DNA of 64,000 nt from Bryobacterales bacterium (GCA_003166865.1 PMUP01000030.1:33361-97360); one strand, 5' to 3'. Shown: positions 1 to 7,864, numbered from the stretch's first letter. Program-made: numbers and translations. Notes: a model not told the origin generated them from the sequence alone.

Positions 1-2
1 CG

Positions 3-110
3 CAGCACGGCGATAACCTCGGACCCTGGATCGATCCCGAACCGGGGCTGCGGATTTTGCCTAGAATTGAAGAATGGCGCAAAGGTATTTCTGCGGCGAG
101 TACGACCTGA
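3..110 (+). CDS. possible C-terminal fragment of an unidentified gene entering from the left
   Basis: A reading frame open from the window edge reads about 35 plausible residues (including GPWIDPEPGLRILPRIEEW) before a TGA. It overlaps the next ORF by 37 bases, so one of the two may be spurious. I do not recognise the family; too short to call. Confidence 0.25.
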   Translation, partial: QHGDNLGPWIDPEPGLRILPRIEEWRKGISAASTT

Positions 111-343
111 TCACGGGAAAGCAATGCGGCTTGGAATCGAAGCGCGTTCACGGCGGGCACGACTTCGCAACGGAGATAATCCTGCCAACCGGCAAAACCC
201 TTGAAGAAATGCCAAGGAACCGAAAGGTTGAGCCGTTGCCGCTAGGCGTTCAGCACTGCATCCTGATTGAGTGTCCGGTGCATGGCCAAAAGTACCTCCT
301 GAAGCCCACCAGCCATCATGTGGACAAGAAGTACCTGAAGTAG
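74..343 (+). CDS. hypothetical 89-residue protein
   Basis: The product is a small, charged protein with four cysteines (FCGEYD, KQCGLES, QHCILIECPVHG) and several histidines, which could bind a metal, but there is no recognised domain. There is no signal peptide or membrane segment. A TAGAAT hexamer ends 6 bases before the ATG and no ribosome binding site lies between, the same spacing as upstream of eno in this window, so a leaderless transcript is possible. It stands alone upstream of the convergent tRNA-Leu. No function is proposed. Confidence 0.5.
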   Translation: MAQRYFCGEYDLITGKQCGLESKRVHGGHDFATEIILPTGKTLEEMPRNRKVEPLPLGVQHCILIECPVHGQKYLLKPTSHHVDKKYLK

Positions 344-505
344 AATCCAGTAAAAGCGTTGTCCCGAATTGCCAGAGCGGAACACATGGTCGGTGACGGT
401 TCCGCACCGTGATCCGGCAACGCGAAGCGGCAGGCCGCCAGTAGCAAATCCGAGCGCCGATCTGCTACCCGGCCCAAAGATTTGCTACCACATTTGCTAC
501 CCGCT

Positions 506-532
506 TCAAAAACGCCCTCCAGTGACGGAGGG
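506..532 (-). terminator. intrinsic terminator of tRNA-Leu
   Basis: On the minus strand CCCTCC-GTCACT-GGAGGG forms a 6-bp GC-rich hairpin followed by GCGTTTTTG. It lies about 30 bases beyond the 3' end of the tRNA gene, as expected for Rho-independent termination. Confidence 0.65.
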
Positions 533-562
533 TATTTTCGTTGCAACTCTTTTTTTTTCTGT

Positions 563-649
563 TGGTGCGGATGAGAGGACTTGAACCTCCACTCCCTTGC
601 GAGAACATGAACCTGAATCATGCGCGTCTGCCAATTCCGCCACATCCGC
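563..649 (-). tRNA. tRNA-Leu (anticodon CAG)
   Basis: The minus strand gives a complete class II tRNA. The acceptor stem GCGGATG pairs with CATCCGC, the D-arm contains GGCGGAATTGGCAGACGCG, the anticodon stem-loop is CATGA-TTCAGGT-TCATG with anticodon CAG, a variable arm is present, and the T-arm is GGAGGTTCAAGTCCTC. The 3' CCA is encoded (563-565). The anticodon reads the CUG codon. Spurious ORFs over it (one beginning MWRNWQTRMIQVHVLAR) are typical mistranslations of this tRNA. Confidence 0.97.
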
Positions 650-666
650 AGGATGGTGGGCCGATC

Positions 667-1152
667 TTATTGTCGAGTAGGCCGCTTGCGGCTGTCAACC
701 CGCACGGCAGCCGTTACCGTCTCCGACCCCACCGTCTTGCGCGACCGCAGCCGCTCAATCAAAACCAACACGCGCCGCTCAATCTCATCGCGCACCTCGC
801 GGAAGACTTCTTCCGGCTCGCCGATCGGATCGGGAACGTCCCATTCTTCCACCGCCACCGGATTTCTCAACTGCAGCTCGTAACCAGACATGTTGATGAT
901 CAGGTCCACGCCGTCCATGCCGCCCCCGACGCGATCAATGCCCCGGCCCATCTCCTTGGGATAGAAATCGCCTAAGTCGATATCTTTTTCGAGCATTACC
1001 ACGTGCGTGAGCGGGGCCACAGCCAGCGCTGGCGCAAGTCCAGCGCTCTGCGCTTCCAACACGTCCGAGCCGTGCGTGCGCGCGAAAGCCTCCGCCATTG
1101 GGCTTCGGCAAGCGTTGCCGAGGCATACGAATAACACCCGAGTAATTGCCAC
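667..1152 (-). CDS. low-molecular-weight protein-tyrosine-phosphatase / arsenate reductase-like protein
   Basis: The 161-residue product has the LMW-PTPase fold signature. The phosphate-binding loop CLGNACRSP (C-x5-R-S) sits at about residues 10-18 directly after the first strand ITRVLFV, and a DVPDPIGEP segment near residue 105 corresponds to the acid loop that supplies the catalytic Asp. Members of this superfamily remove phosphate from tyrosines, or reduce arsenate through the same cysteine; this sequence alone does not decide which. No ars genes adjoin. The enzyme is cytosolic. It lies 40 bases downstream of pdxT on the same strand and could be read through from that operon. Confidence 0.85.
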   Translation of the reverse strand: MAITRVLFVCLGNACRSPMAEAFARTHGSDVLEAQSAGLAPALAVAPLTHVVMLEKDIDLGDFYPKEMGRGIDRVGGGMDGVDLIINMSGYELQLRNPVAVEEWDVPDPIGEPEEVFREVRDEIERRVLVLIERLRSRKTVGSETVTAAVRVDSRKRPTRQ

Positions 1153-1192
1153 TGATTATTAGTCTACCGGAGCACGCGCACTTCTCAGCCGT

Positions 1193-1765
1193 CTAAGGGA
1201 TTTTCTCCAGGAACATAAGGTGAACGCGGGCATCGCCGGTGAGTTCCGGATGAAACGTCGCGGCCAAATGCCGGCCTTGCTCCACCAACACCGGATCGCC
1301 CTCGTAACTCGCAAGCACCTTGGCGTCCCTGCCAACCCGCCGAATAATCGGAGCGCGTATGAACACTGCTTCCAGACCGCCGTCCATTCCTTGAGGATTC
1401 AGATGGGCGATCCGGCTGTCGAGCTGGCGGCCATAGGCATTGCGCTCCACCTGGATGTCCATCAGCCCGAGCGAAACCTGCGGTGAGTTGGCAACATCGG
1501 TGGCGAGCAGGATCGCGCCCGCGCATGTTCCAAAAATCGGCCGCCGCCGGCCGAACTCGCGCAGAGGATCGAGCAGCTTCTCTTCTTCCAGCAGCTTCAC
1601 CATGGTGCTGCTTTCGCCGCCCGGAATGATCAGCCCCTGAACGCCCTCCAGATCGCCGGCGGTGCGAACTTCCACCGCTTCCGCGCCCGCGCGCTCGAGC
1701 GCCCGCTGGTGCGCCTGAAAATCCCCTTGCAGCGCGAGCACTCCCACGCGCTTCTTACCGGCCAT
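1193..1765 (-). CDS. pdxT: pyridoxal 5'-phosphate synthase glutaminase subunit PdxT
   Basis: PdxT hydrolyses glutamine and channels ammonia to PdxS for DXP-independent synthesis of pyridoxal phosphate. The class I glutamine amidotransferase features are present: VGVLALQGDF at the N terminus, IPGGESSTM, the nucleophile elbow FGTCAGAI and the C-terminal ATFHPEL with the catalytic His-Glu. Length is about 190 residues, normal for the family. The ATG at 1765 overlaps the pdxS stop (TGATG), and an in-frame GTG lies one codon earlier, so the two are translationally coupled. Together they form the PdxS12-PdxT12 complex in the cytoplasm. Confidence 0.96.
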   Translation of the reverse strand: MAGKKRVGVLALQGDFQAHQRALERAGAEAVEVRTAGDLEGVQGLIIPGGESSTMVKLLEEEKLLDPLREFGRRRPIFGTCAGAILLATDVANSPQVSLGLMDIQVERNAYGRQLDSRIAHLNPQGMDGGLEAVFIRAPIIRRVGRDAKVLASYEGDPVLVEQGRHLAATFHPELTGDARVHLMFLEKIP

Positions 1766-2649
1766 CACCAGCCTCGCGTTTGCAGCAGCTCCGACTCCGG
1801 CAACTTCGCGATGTCGATTCCAAACATGGCCGCCCCCAGCTCTTCGCTGGCTTCCAGCAGTTTGGCGGGATCGTTAAAGTAAGTGGCCGCCTTCACGATC
1901 GCGCGGGCGCGCGCTTCGGGATCCGACGACTTAAAGATCCCCGAGCCGACGAACACCGCCTCGGCGCCCAGTTGCATCACCAACGCAGCGTCGGCGGGCG
2001 TGGCAATGCCTCCGGCCGAGAAGTTGGGAACCGGCAGCTTGCCGTGCTTGGCTACGTATTCAATCAGCTCGAGCGGCGCTTGATGCTTTTTCGATTCGGC
2101 CACCAATTCCTCGTGCCCCAGCACCGTGAGCTGTTTCATTTCCTTCACGATGGTGCGGATATGGCGCACCGCCTCCACGATGTTCCCCGAACCCGCTTCG
2201 CCCTTAGTGCGGATCATGGCCGCGCCCTCGGCAATCCGGCGCAGAGCTTCGCCCAGATTCCGCGCTCCGCACACGAACGGCACTTTGAAGTCCCGCTTGT
2301 CGATGTGGTGCTCTTCGTCGGCCGGCGTCAGCACTTCGCTTTCGTCGATGTAATCCACCGCCAAGGCTTCCAGGATCCGCGCCTCCATGAAATGACCGAT
2401 GCGAGCCTTGGCCATCACCGGGATGCTGACCTGCTGCATGATCTCGCGGATTTTCCCGATCGGCGCCATGCGCGCCACTCCGCCCTCTTTGCGAATGTCG
2501 GCGGGCACGCGTTCCAGCGCCATCACAGCGGTGGCGCCGGCCTTCTCGGCAATCACCGCCTGTTCGGCGTTGGTGACGTCCATGATCACGCCGCCCTTGA
2601 GCATCTCGGCCAGCCCAGCCTTCAGGCGAAAGCTTTCATCCAAAAACAT
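1765..2649 (-). CDS. pdxS: pyridoxal 5'-phosphate synthase lyase subunit PdxS
   Basis: PdxS condenses ribose 5-phosphate, glyceraldehyde 3-phosphate and ammonia into PLP. The 294-residue sequence is strongly conserved: [13 protein letters not shown] with the first active-site region, [22 protein letters not shown] with the catalytic lysine, [41 protein letters not shown] and the phosphate loop VFVGSGIF. The ORF track extends upstream, but the family N terminus and a strong GGAGAGGAGA site 5 bases before the ATG at 2649 fix this start. It lies 14 bases after the MocR-type regulator and overlaps pdxT, so all three are one operon. Confidence 0.97.
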   Translation of the reverse strand: MFLDESFRLKAGLAEMLKGGVIMDVTNAEQAVIAEKAGATAVMALERVPADIRKEGGVARMAPIGKIREIMQQVSIPVMAKARIGHFMEARILEALAVDYIDESEVLTPADEEHHIDKRDFKVPFVCGARNLGEALRRIAEGAAMIRTKGEAGSGNIVEAVRHIRTIVKEMKQLTVLGHEELVAESKKHQAPLELIEYVAKHGKLPVPNFSAGGIATPADAALVMQLGAEAVFVGSGIFKSSDPEARARAIVKAATYFNDPAKLLEASEELGAAMFGIDIAKLPESELLQTRGW

Positions 2650-2663
2650 AACGTTCTCCTCTC

Positions 2664-4106
2664 CTATACGAGCGCCGTGGCTTCGGCCAGCGGCGTATGC
2701 GCGCGCACGCGCTCCAATTCTTCTTGAAATATACGGCCTAAAATCGTCAGCCCCGAGCGGATTTCCTCCGGCGTCATCCCCGCAAAGCTGATGCGCAGAC
2801 CATTCGGCTGCGGTCGCGACACCGCAAAGTATCTTCCCGGCAAATACGTCACGCCTTCGCGCTCGGCGCGCGGCAACAATTCCGCGGCATCCAGAGCGCC
2901 GGGCAGTTCCACCCACAAGCTCATCCCTCCGCGCGGACGCGTGAATTTCGTGCCGGAAGGGAGATACGCGGCGCAAGCCTCAAGCGCGGCCTCCAATCGC
3001 TCGCGCCCGGCCACCAGCATGCGCTGTCGATGCTGCTCCAAGCGACCCGACTCGGCGAACCGCAGCAGCACCGCCTGCGAGAGCTGATCGGTGTGCAGAT
3101 CGCTCCACTGTTTCGTCTCCGTCAGCCTTTCAATCAGCGGACGCGGCGCGATCACCCATCCCACGCGCAGCCCCGGAAAAGCCACCTTCGAAAAGCTGCG
3201 CAGCAAAATCGTATCACCGGTATCGTCCAGCCGCTTGATCGCGGCGATCGGCTCGCCTTCATAAGCCAGCGCGCCGTAAATGTCGTTCTCGATCACCATC
3301 ACGCCCGCGGCCTGCGTGATTCGAAGCAGGCTCTTGCGCGCGGCCAGAGGCATGGTGGAACCCGTTGGATTCTGAAAATTCGGAGTCACGCAAAGCAGCA
3401 GCGGACGCTCGCGCGCAATGGTGCGCTCGAGGACTTCCAGGTCCATCCCTTGACGGCCCACTGGAACGCCGATCAATCGAGCGCCCGCGCGCTCAAACAC
3501 ACTGCGAGCACCCGGATACACTGGGTCCTCCATCAGCACCGGGGTCCCTTGACCGATGGTGCGTTGCAGCAAGTCGAAAGCTTGCTGGCAGCCGCTGGTG
3601 ATCAGGATGTCGTCCGATTCGCGCGCCACGCCTTCGGCACGCGCTTGTTCCAGCAGATAGCGCCGCAGCGGCGGATAGCCGGACGGAGAGCCGAGCTGGA
3701 GAATAGACGCCGCGTCATCGCTCGCGATCACTTCAGCGCAAGTCTTGCGAAACTCCTCCAGCGGGAACAGCAGCTCGGAAGGACGCGAGCGCGAAAAGCT
3801 GCTGGGGCCCGAGTACGCCGCCGCGCCGTTCCAACTGGCCGCACTGCCGTGCTCGAAATTGGTTCCGCCCGATACGAAGCTTCCCCGCCCTACATGACCG
3901 GTGATCAAGCCCTCGGACTCGAGCAGCGCGTAGGCCGCCGAGACCGTTGTCCTGTTCAGTCCAATCTGGCCAGCCAATTCGCGAGTGGCTGGCAAGCGGC
4001 TACCCCTGGAAACGGCCCCCGACTCAATCAACCCCTTCATCTGAGCGTGGAGCTGACGGAAAAGAGGGGTCTTATCCCGTGGATTCAATGGGGCGATCGG
4101 AAGCAT
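2664..4106 (-). CDS. pdxR: MocR/PdxR-family transcriptional regulator with aminotransferase-like domain
   Basis: An N-terminal GntR-type winged helix (about residues 5-75: [38 protein letters not shown]) is joined to a fold-type I aminotransferase domain ([28 protein letters not shown], and a PLP-lysine context [16 protein letters not shown]). This is the MocR architecture, in which PLP acts as effector. Because it precedes pdxS by 14 bases it is probably PdxR, controlling PLP synthesis and its own operon; PdxR is commonly divergent from pdxST, so co-directional placement is less usual. The track starts at GTG 4130, but that codon lies inside the likely -10 region, so ATG 4106 (MLPIAPLNP) is preferred, giving 480 residues. 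Its 5' end is duplicated at 6750-6934. Confidence 0.85.
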   Translation of the reverse strand: MLPIAPLNPRDKTPLFRQLHAQMKGLIESGAVSRGSRLPATRELAGQIGLNRTTVSAAYALLESEGLITGHVGRGSFVSGGTNFEHGSAASWNGAAAYSGPSSFSRSRPSELLFPLEEFRKTCAEVIASDDAASILQLGSPSGYPPLRRYLLEQARAEGVARESDDILITSGCQQAFDLLQRTIGQGTPVLMEDPVYPGARSVFERAGARLIGVPVGRQGMDLEVLERTIARERPLLLCVTPNFQNPTGSTMPLAARKSLLRITQAAGVMVIENDIYGALAYEGEPIAAIKRLDDTGDTILLRSFSKVAFPGLRVGWVIAPRPLIERLTETKQWSDLHTDQLSQAVLLRFAESGRLEQHRQRMLVAGRERLEAALEACAAYLPSGTKFTRPRGGMSLWVELPGALDAAELLPRAEREGVTYLPGRYFAVSRPQPNGLRISFAGMTPEEIRSGLTILGRIFQEELERVRAHTPLAEATALV

Positions 4107-4142
4107 GCCAAACCATCCAAAGCATATCACATTGGTTGGCCG
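3958..4142. repeat. 185-bp direct repeat, copy A (5' end of pdxR)
   Basis: It starts AGTCCAATCTGGCCAGCC and ends TTGGTTGGCCG. It recurs 2,792 bp to the right with about 17 mismatches (about 91% identity) and no gaps. Copy A is part of the intact pdxR gene and its promoter. Confidence 0.9.
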
Positions 4143-4155
4143 GCGGGTGCGTCAA
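4121..4155 (-). promoter_or_regulatory. probable promoter of the pdxR-pdxS-pdxT operon
   Basis: On the minus strand TTGACG is followed by an extended -10 element TGATATGCT ending 14 bases before the chosen ATG. The spacing from TTGACG to TATGCT is 23 bases, so recognition would rest mainly on the extended -10. The same TGATATGCT occurs in the duplicated copy near 6913-6921 and before the gene at 60371. Confidence 0.45.
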
Positions 4156-4367
4156 GTCTCCGGCGTGGCCATCCACGACCAACCCCCCACCTCCCCGAAA
4201 ACGGGACCTCTGGCTCGGATCGAATACCCCCTGTGGCGGGCCATAGATAACCCATAGCCAAGCCGACGCCTATGTTTCAGCTAGCCTCAGACACGCGCAG
4301 TCTCGATCGCAAGAGCGATCTCCCTGGTGGCACATCGCTTCGGCTGTATACTTCAAACGAGGGCCTC
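4143..4367. other. spacer between the divergent pdxR and ATPase cassette
   Basis: No gene is seen here. The only notable element is a TATACT hexamer at 4347-4352 in the sequence GGCTGTATACTTC, 15 bases before the chosen ATG of the cassette, which could be its -10 box; no good -35 is seen. An in-frame ATG at 4272 would extend the first cassette protein by 32 residues, but those residues look unlike coding sequence. Confidence 0.4.
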
Positions 4368-5630
4368 ATGCCGAAGCAGCCAAGCACAACCTCGCCTCTC
4401 GATCGACGCCAACGCTTCAGAGCATTCATGAAGCGATTCAACCCAACAGCGTCGGCGAAGGTTGCCATCGGGGAGGGGCTAATCTGCCAGCACGCTGGAC
4501 GTTCTGTATTCAAGAAGCTTGCGGCAGGCGCCGACTTGACCCTCGGTAGCCAGCAACTTCTGGTCGGTGGAATCGGCTCCGGCAAAACCACGGAGCTAAT
4601 GCTCGCCGAGCGAGAGTTGGCTCGCAACGAGAGTATGTCGCCTCTGTATATCGACGTGTCGGCTGAAACCGATTTGAGCACCGTGAATTCAGGCGCACTC
4701 CTGGCGAGCCTAGGAATGCATACCTGGAGGGCAATCGCATCGAAGTTCAATCCTCCCGAAGGGCTGTCTGAGGTTTACACCGCAGTCAGGAACGCGGCCT
4801 TTGGGCATCAAAAGCAAGTTTGGGTGGAAGATTTCCCCGAGCCCGATTTCGACGACTACGATCGGCGCGAAGACTACGACGAGTCAGGACACTGGAAGAC
4901 GATCAACGTGCCCGGGAAGCTCAAGCCGCCTTTTCCGGCATTTCGGAGAGACGTAAAGGACCTGGCGGGGCTGGTGTCGAAGCTAACAGGTTTTCTGAAA
5001 GACCAGGGAACCGAACTCGTTGCCGTGTTTGACGGTCTAGATCGTCTGATAAAGGCTGACCAGTTTTGGTCCGTCGCGGAACAAGACTTCCGTGCAATTA
5101 GGCCGCTTGAGGTCTCGGTATTGGCTGCTGGCCCGCTCTCGATCCTTTACGGCCAAGGTCGACAAGTCAAGGACTATTTTGACGAGGTCCATTACCTGCC
5201 ACCTGCCGTGGCCGATCCGAGAGTATCGTCCTTCCTAATTGACATTCTCCGCGCAAGAGGTGCCGATGAACTGATGCGTTTCGACCTGATGCAGAAACTT
5301 TGTCTGGCATCGGGTGGCGTCCTGCGCGACCTGATCTCGCTCGCCCGGAATGCGGGAGAGAACGCATATCTAGAGGACGCTGATAATATCGAGGCATCCC
5401 ACGTAGACCGGGCAATTGAACAACTCGGTAACAGCTATCTGCTGGGTCTTGGTACGCGCCAAAAGGTGGACCTCAGAAAACTGTTGCGGGGAGATGGTTT
5501 TGCTCCGTCTGATTCAACAAGCATGGAGCTATTGATCACCAGGCGGGTTCTGGAGCAATCCGAGTCTAGATACGAAGTGCATCCCGCATTGGCCACGGTT
5601 CTGTCGCAAACCTCGAATGATCCGGAATGA
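4368..5630 (+). CDS. P-loop AAA/STAND-like ATPase, first gene of an unrecognised three-gene cassette
   Basis: The 420-residue product (from ATG 4368, preceded by CGAGGG) has a clear Walker A motif VGGIGSGKTTEL at about residues 66-77, a Walker B-like strand LVAVFDGLDRL near 217-227 and a SGGVLRDLI segment near 316, positioned like the sensor-2 helix of AAA+ (Orc/Cdc6- or STAND-like) ATPases. An acidic insert (PEPDFDDYDRREDYDE) lies between the Walker motifs, and the tail looks like a winged helix. No signal peptide or membrane segment. The stop overlaps the next start (ATGA), so the two are coupled. The three genes sit between duplicated pdxR ends, which points to horizontal arrival. An NTP-driven switch in a defence or stress cassette is possible; the family is not identified. 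Confidence 0.7.
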   Translation: MPKQPSTTSPLDRRQRFRAFMKRFNPTASAKVAIGEGLICQHAGRSVFKKLAAGADLTLGSQQLLVGGIGSGKTTELMLAERELARNESMSPLYIDVSAETDLSTVNSGALLASLGMHTWRAIASKFNPPEGLSEVYTAVRNAAFGHQKQVWVEDFPEPDFDDYDRREDYDESGHWKTINVPGKLKPPFPAFRRDVKDLAGLVSKLTGFLKDQGTELVAVFDGLDRLIKADQFWSVAEQDFRAIRPLEVSVLAAGPLSILYGQGRQVKDYFDEVHYLPPAVADPRVSSFLIDILRARGADELMRFDLMQKLCLASGGVLRDLISLARNAGENAYLEDADNIEASHVDRAIEQLGNSYLLGLGTRQKVDLRKLLRGDGFAPSDSTSMELLITRRVLEQSESRYEVHPALATVLSQTSNDPE

Positions 5631-6217
5631 GCTTCAAGTCGGCTCCCATATTTGAAATAGTTCGGCTGATCGACCTTCAACCGCCGGGCGAGACCGGATT
5701 CTGCATGTTAGTTGACGCGTCCTCCGAGCCACGACTGGTCCGAGACCTCCAAGAAGAGCTGGCCGTTCAGAATGCAGGATCTCTGGGCGTCATAGATGTC
5801 AGGGACGAAACGGTGCCCGCCCTGGTCGAGCAACTACGCAAGATACAAAACGCCGTAGTGCTCATGCACGGCTTCGACGGATGGAACGAGGGCACATTTG
5901 CTTCATTGGACGTCAATCGAAGTAGGCTCGAAACCGGCAGTTTTCTCGTGTTCAGCGTCGACTTGGAGACAGCCGGCCGGTTTCTTGACAGCGCACCTAA
6001 CATACGTAGCTTCTTGGGATCGAACATCTTTGTGGCCGCACCCGATCCATCAGCGATGGGCCCCGAAGAGATCGCTGATCGTCTGGCTCAGCTAAGAAGG
6101 TACTACGACCTAAGCGACGCAGAGGTAATTCAACGAGCTGCAAATAGGGATCTTCCTTCTGAGCCACACTTCATAGAATGGCTGATCCTCTTGGGGAGAA
6201 GCGAGCTTGCCCGTTAG
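5627..6217 (+). CDS. unrecognised partner protein of the ATPase cassette
   Basis: The product has 196 residues and no signal peptide. It alternates hydrophobic strands and helices. The central part (AVVLMHGFDGW, LDVNRSRLETGSFLVFSV, FLDSAPNIRSFLGSNIF) resembles the segment (L-x-x-x-R-x-x-L, then APN/APD-x-x-S) often seen in NTPase-like regions ahead of TPR or CHAT domains, but it has no Walker A motif. It could therefore be a degenerate NTPase domain that pairs with the ATPase encoded just upstream; this is inference. Start ATG overlaps the upstream stop, and its own last 11 bases overlap the next ORF. Confidence 0.65.
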   Translation: MSFKSAPIFEIVRLIDLQPPGETGFCMLVDASSEPRLVRDLQEELAVQNAGSLGVIDVRDETVPALVEQLRKIQNAVVLMHGFDGWNEGTFASLDVNRSRLETGSFLVFSVDLETAGRFLDSAPNIRSFLGSNIFVAAPDPSAMGPEEIADRLAQLRRYYDLSDAEVIQRAANRDLPSEPHFIEWLILLGRSELAR

Positions 6218-6749
6218 GCCTTGGAATCGGGTAGAAGCGGCCAAAGCCTTAGAGGCAAGAACCGAAGCAGACCTAGCCAACATCAGCCTCCCCCCACCGC
6301 ATGAGTACTTCAGGGATATTCGCATTTACCGTCAGCGAGCCACCGACGGCGGGCGTACCAGAAACGGTGTGCACGTCCTGTCACGGCACAGTCTCGGAAA
6401 CGGCGACACCCAGATTAACGCTGGTCCCACGATTTTCCGCGACCCGTGCGAGAACTGCATCCAGTTCCGTTCAGGCGCACAACTCGCGTTCGGAGTCACG
6501 CTACGTTTCGACGGCGCACAAAGCACTCTGCTTGCGTACCGGTTTTATCTCTCGCTTCTTCCAGCTAGTGGTCTTCGATTCGTTCGGATCGACCTCAATG
6601 CCCCAAAGGAAACTTACGATCCACTACATATGCCCCGGTGCCATATGCATCCCGGATTCGAGGGAATTCATATGCCTTTCCCCGTGATGACGCCCATCGA
6701 AGTTCTGGACCGCATCGTCCATGTTATCGAACCGCATTTCACCCCGTAA
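6207..6749 (+). CDS. unrecognised 180-residue protein, third gene of the ATPase cassette
   Basis: The start is a TTG inside the end of the upstream gene, with GGGGAG about 9 bases before it. The C-terminal third contains RFVRIDLNAPKETYD, HMPRCHMHPGFEGI and MTPIEVLDRIVHVIEPHF. This R-x-D ... H-x-H-x-G ... helix order faintly recalls TumE/DUF6516-type toxins, which carry an R-x-D and a HHKH-like motif, but the match is loose and unverified. The TAA stop ends at 6749, one base before the duplicated pdxR segment begins, so the gene abuts the recombination junction. An effector role is a guess from gene order. Confidence 0.6.
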   Translation: MPVRPWNRVEAAKALEARTEADLANISLPPPHEYFRDIRIYRQRATDGGRTRNGVHVLSRHSLGNGDTQINAGPTIFRDPCENCIQFRSGAQLAFGVTLRFDGAQSTLLAYRFYLSLLPASGLRFVRIDLNAPKETYDPLHMPRCHMHPGFEGIHMPFPVMTPIEVLDRIVHVIEPHFTP

Positions 6750-6898
6750 AGTCCAATCTGACCAGCCAATTCGCGAGTGGCTGGCAAGCGGCTGCCTTTG
6801 GACAATTCACCCGACTCAATCAACCCCTTCATTTGAGCATGGAGCTGACGGAAAAGAGGGGTCTTATCCCGCGGATTCAGTGGCGTGATGGGAAGCAT
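6750..6898 (-). pseudogene. truncated N-terminal fragment of a MocR/PdxR regulator
   Basis: The minus strand of repeat copy B still encodes about 50 residues ([19 protein letters not shown] onward) that differ from the intact PdxR at only about four positions (A/T, AV/EL, R/K), with most other base changes silent. The frame then runs out into the antisense of the cassette gene. The silent-rich divergence suggests the fragment comes from a different allele and not from a recent duplication of the resident gene. Confidence 0.75.
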
Positions 6899-6934
6899 GC
6901 CAAACCATCCAAAGCATATCACATTGGGTGGCCG
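6750..6934. repeat. 185-bp direct repeat, copy B (diverged pdxR 5' fragment)
   Basis: It aligns without gaps to 3958-4142 with about 17 mismatches, eight of them clustered around GCCTTTGGACAATTC. It ends at GGGTGGCCG, next to the arsR promoter. Confidence 0.9.
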
Positions 6935-6945
6935 CGCGAACTTGC

Positions 6946-6972
6946 TTGACAATAACTTATTACTTATATAAT
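6946..6972 (+). promoter_or_regulatory. promoter of the arsR-SRPBCC pair
   Basis: TTGACA and TATAAT are both perfect consensus hexamers, separated by 15 bases in an AT-rich stretch. The ATG at 6982 is only 9 bases beyond the -10 box, so the message would be nearly leaderless (a second in-frame ATG lies at 6988). Confidence 0.7.
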
Positions 6973-6981
6973 CTACTAACT

Positions 6982-7329
6982 ATGCAGATGACGTCAAATC
7001 TCGATGCCGCCTTCTCTGCCCTGGCCGACCCCACGCGTCGTGCGATTCTTGCACGCCTTGCCCAAGGAGAAGCCACGGTGATGCAACTCGCGCAGCCGTT
7101 CGAAATGACGCAACCGGCCATCTCGCAACACCTGAAGGTGCTCGAGCAGGCGGGACTCATTGCCCGTCGAGTCGACGGGACCAAGCGCCCTCGCCGCCTG
7201 GTTGAAGCAGGTATCGAAGCCATGGACCAATGGCTCGCGATGGTGCGAACAGCTCTGACGAAAAACTACGACCGGCTGGACCAGGTTCTGGCCGCTATGG
7301 AACCAGAGAAAGGAAAGGAAACGCGATGA
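6982..7329 (+). CDS. ArsR-family (SmtB-like) winged-helix transcriptional regulator
   Basis: The 115-residue protein has the ArsR fold: AAFSALADPTRRAILARLAQGEA, the recognition helix FEMTQPAISQHLKVLEQAGLI and the wing IARRVDGTKRPRR. It has none of the metal-binding cysteine motifs (ELCVCDL) of true metal sensors. This is the metal-independent subgroup normally paired with an SRPBCC (AHSA1) protein, and that partner follows here with an ATGA overlap. It probably represses its own operon. The track's longer start (6928) runs through the promoter and is rejected. Confidence 0.9.
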   Translation: MQMTSNLDAAFSALADPTRRAILARLAQGEATVMQLAQPFEMTQPAISQHLKVLEQAGLIARRVDGTKRPRRLVEAGIEAMDQWLAMVRTALTKNYDRLDQVLAAMEPEKGKETR

Positions 7330-7799
7330 GCAAGCTGACGCTTAAGACAGAAGGCGATACACATATTGTGGTGACCAGGCGCTTCGCGGCGCCTCCGGAA
7401 GCTGTGTACCGCGCGCACACCGAGCCGAAATTAATCCAGCAATGGTTGCTCGGTCCCGAGGGATGGACCATGCCCGTCTGCATCAGCGATGCTCAGACGG
7501 GCGGAAAGATCCGCTACGAATGGACGAACGGCAAAGGTGGCGGATTTCATCTGACCGGTGAATATCTGGAACTCGAGCCTTTCGGCAGAATCGTACATGT
7601 GGAACGGATGTACCTGCCCGACCCGACGCCGGATAATCACGTGGAAACGCGTTTCGATGCGGATGGCGCCGGAACGTTGATGACGCTGCGCATGACCCTG
7701 CCCGATGCCCAAACGCGAGCGGCCATGCTGGCTACCGGCATGGAGCTCGGAATGGAAGTGAGCTACGTTCGGCTGGAGAACATTACTTGCAAAACTTAG
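7326..7799 (+). CDS. SRPBCC (AHSA1/START-like) domain protein
   Basis: The 157-residue protein begins with VTRRFAAPPEAVYRAHTEPKLIQQWLLGPEGW, the signature of the AHSA1 branch of the START/SRPBCC superfamily, followed by GGKIRYEW and GEYLELEPFGRIVHVERM. These folds form a hydrophobic pocket for small ligands. ATG 7326 overlaps the arsR stop (ATGA), which rules out the upstream start in the ORF track. Adjacent regulator and binding protein suggest that the bound ligand, still unknown, is linked to the response. Confidence 0.88.
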   Translation: MSKLTLKTEGDTHIVVTRRFAAPPEAVYRAHTEPKLIQQWLLGPEGWTMPVCISDAQTGGKIRYEWTNGKGGGFHLTGEYLELEPFGRIVHVERMYLPDPTPDNHVETRFDADGAGTLMTLRMTLPDAQTRAAMLATGMELGMEVSYVRLENITCKT

Positions 7800-7864
7800 T
7801 TGCAAGTTTTCGCCTCGACGGCTCATTCATACCTAGGAACGTACGAGAAAAGGGGCGACTAACG

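Noticed and set aside
343-562. possible integration site beside tRNA-Leu (repeated TTTGCTACC)
   Set aside because: TTTGCTACC occurs at 482 and 494, but no integrase, no copy of the tRNA 3' end and no island boundary is visible in the window.
316-645. ORF starting MWRNWQTRMIQVHVLAR (minus) and ORFs 369-584 and 541-975 (plus)
   Set aside because: These are translations of the tRNA-Leu gene and flanks, a well-known annotation artefact.
1780-2727. 315-residue plus-strand ORF opposite pdxS
   Set aside because: Antisense shadow; pdxS is strongly conserved on the minus strand.
6668-6952. 94-residue minus-strand ORF resembling a GntR regulator
   Set aside because: It is the duplicated pdxR fragment continuing into antisense of the cassette gene, so it is recorded as a pseudogene.
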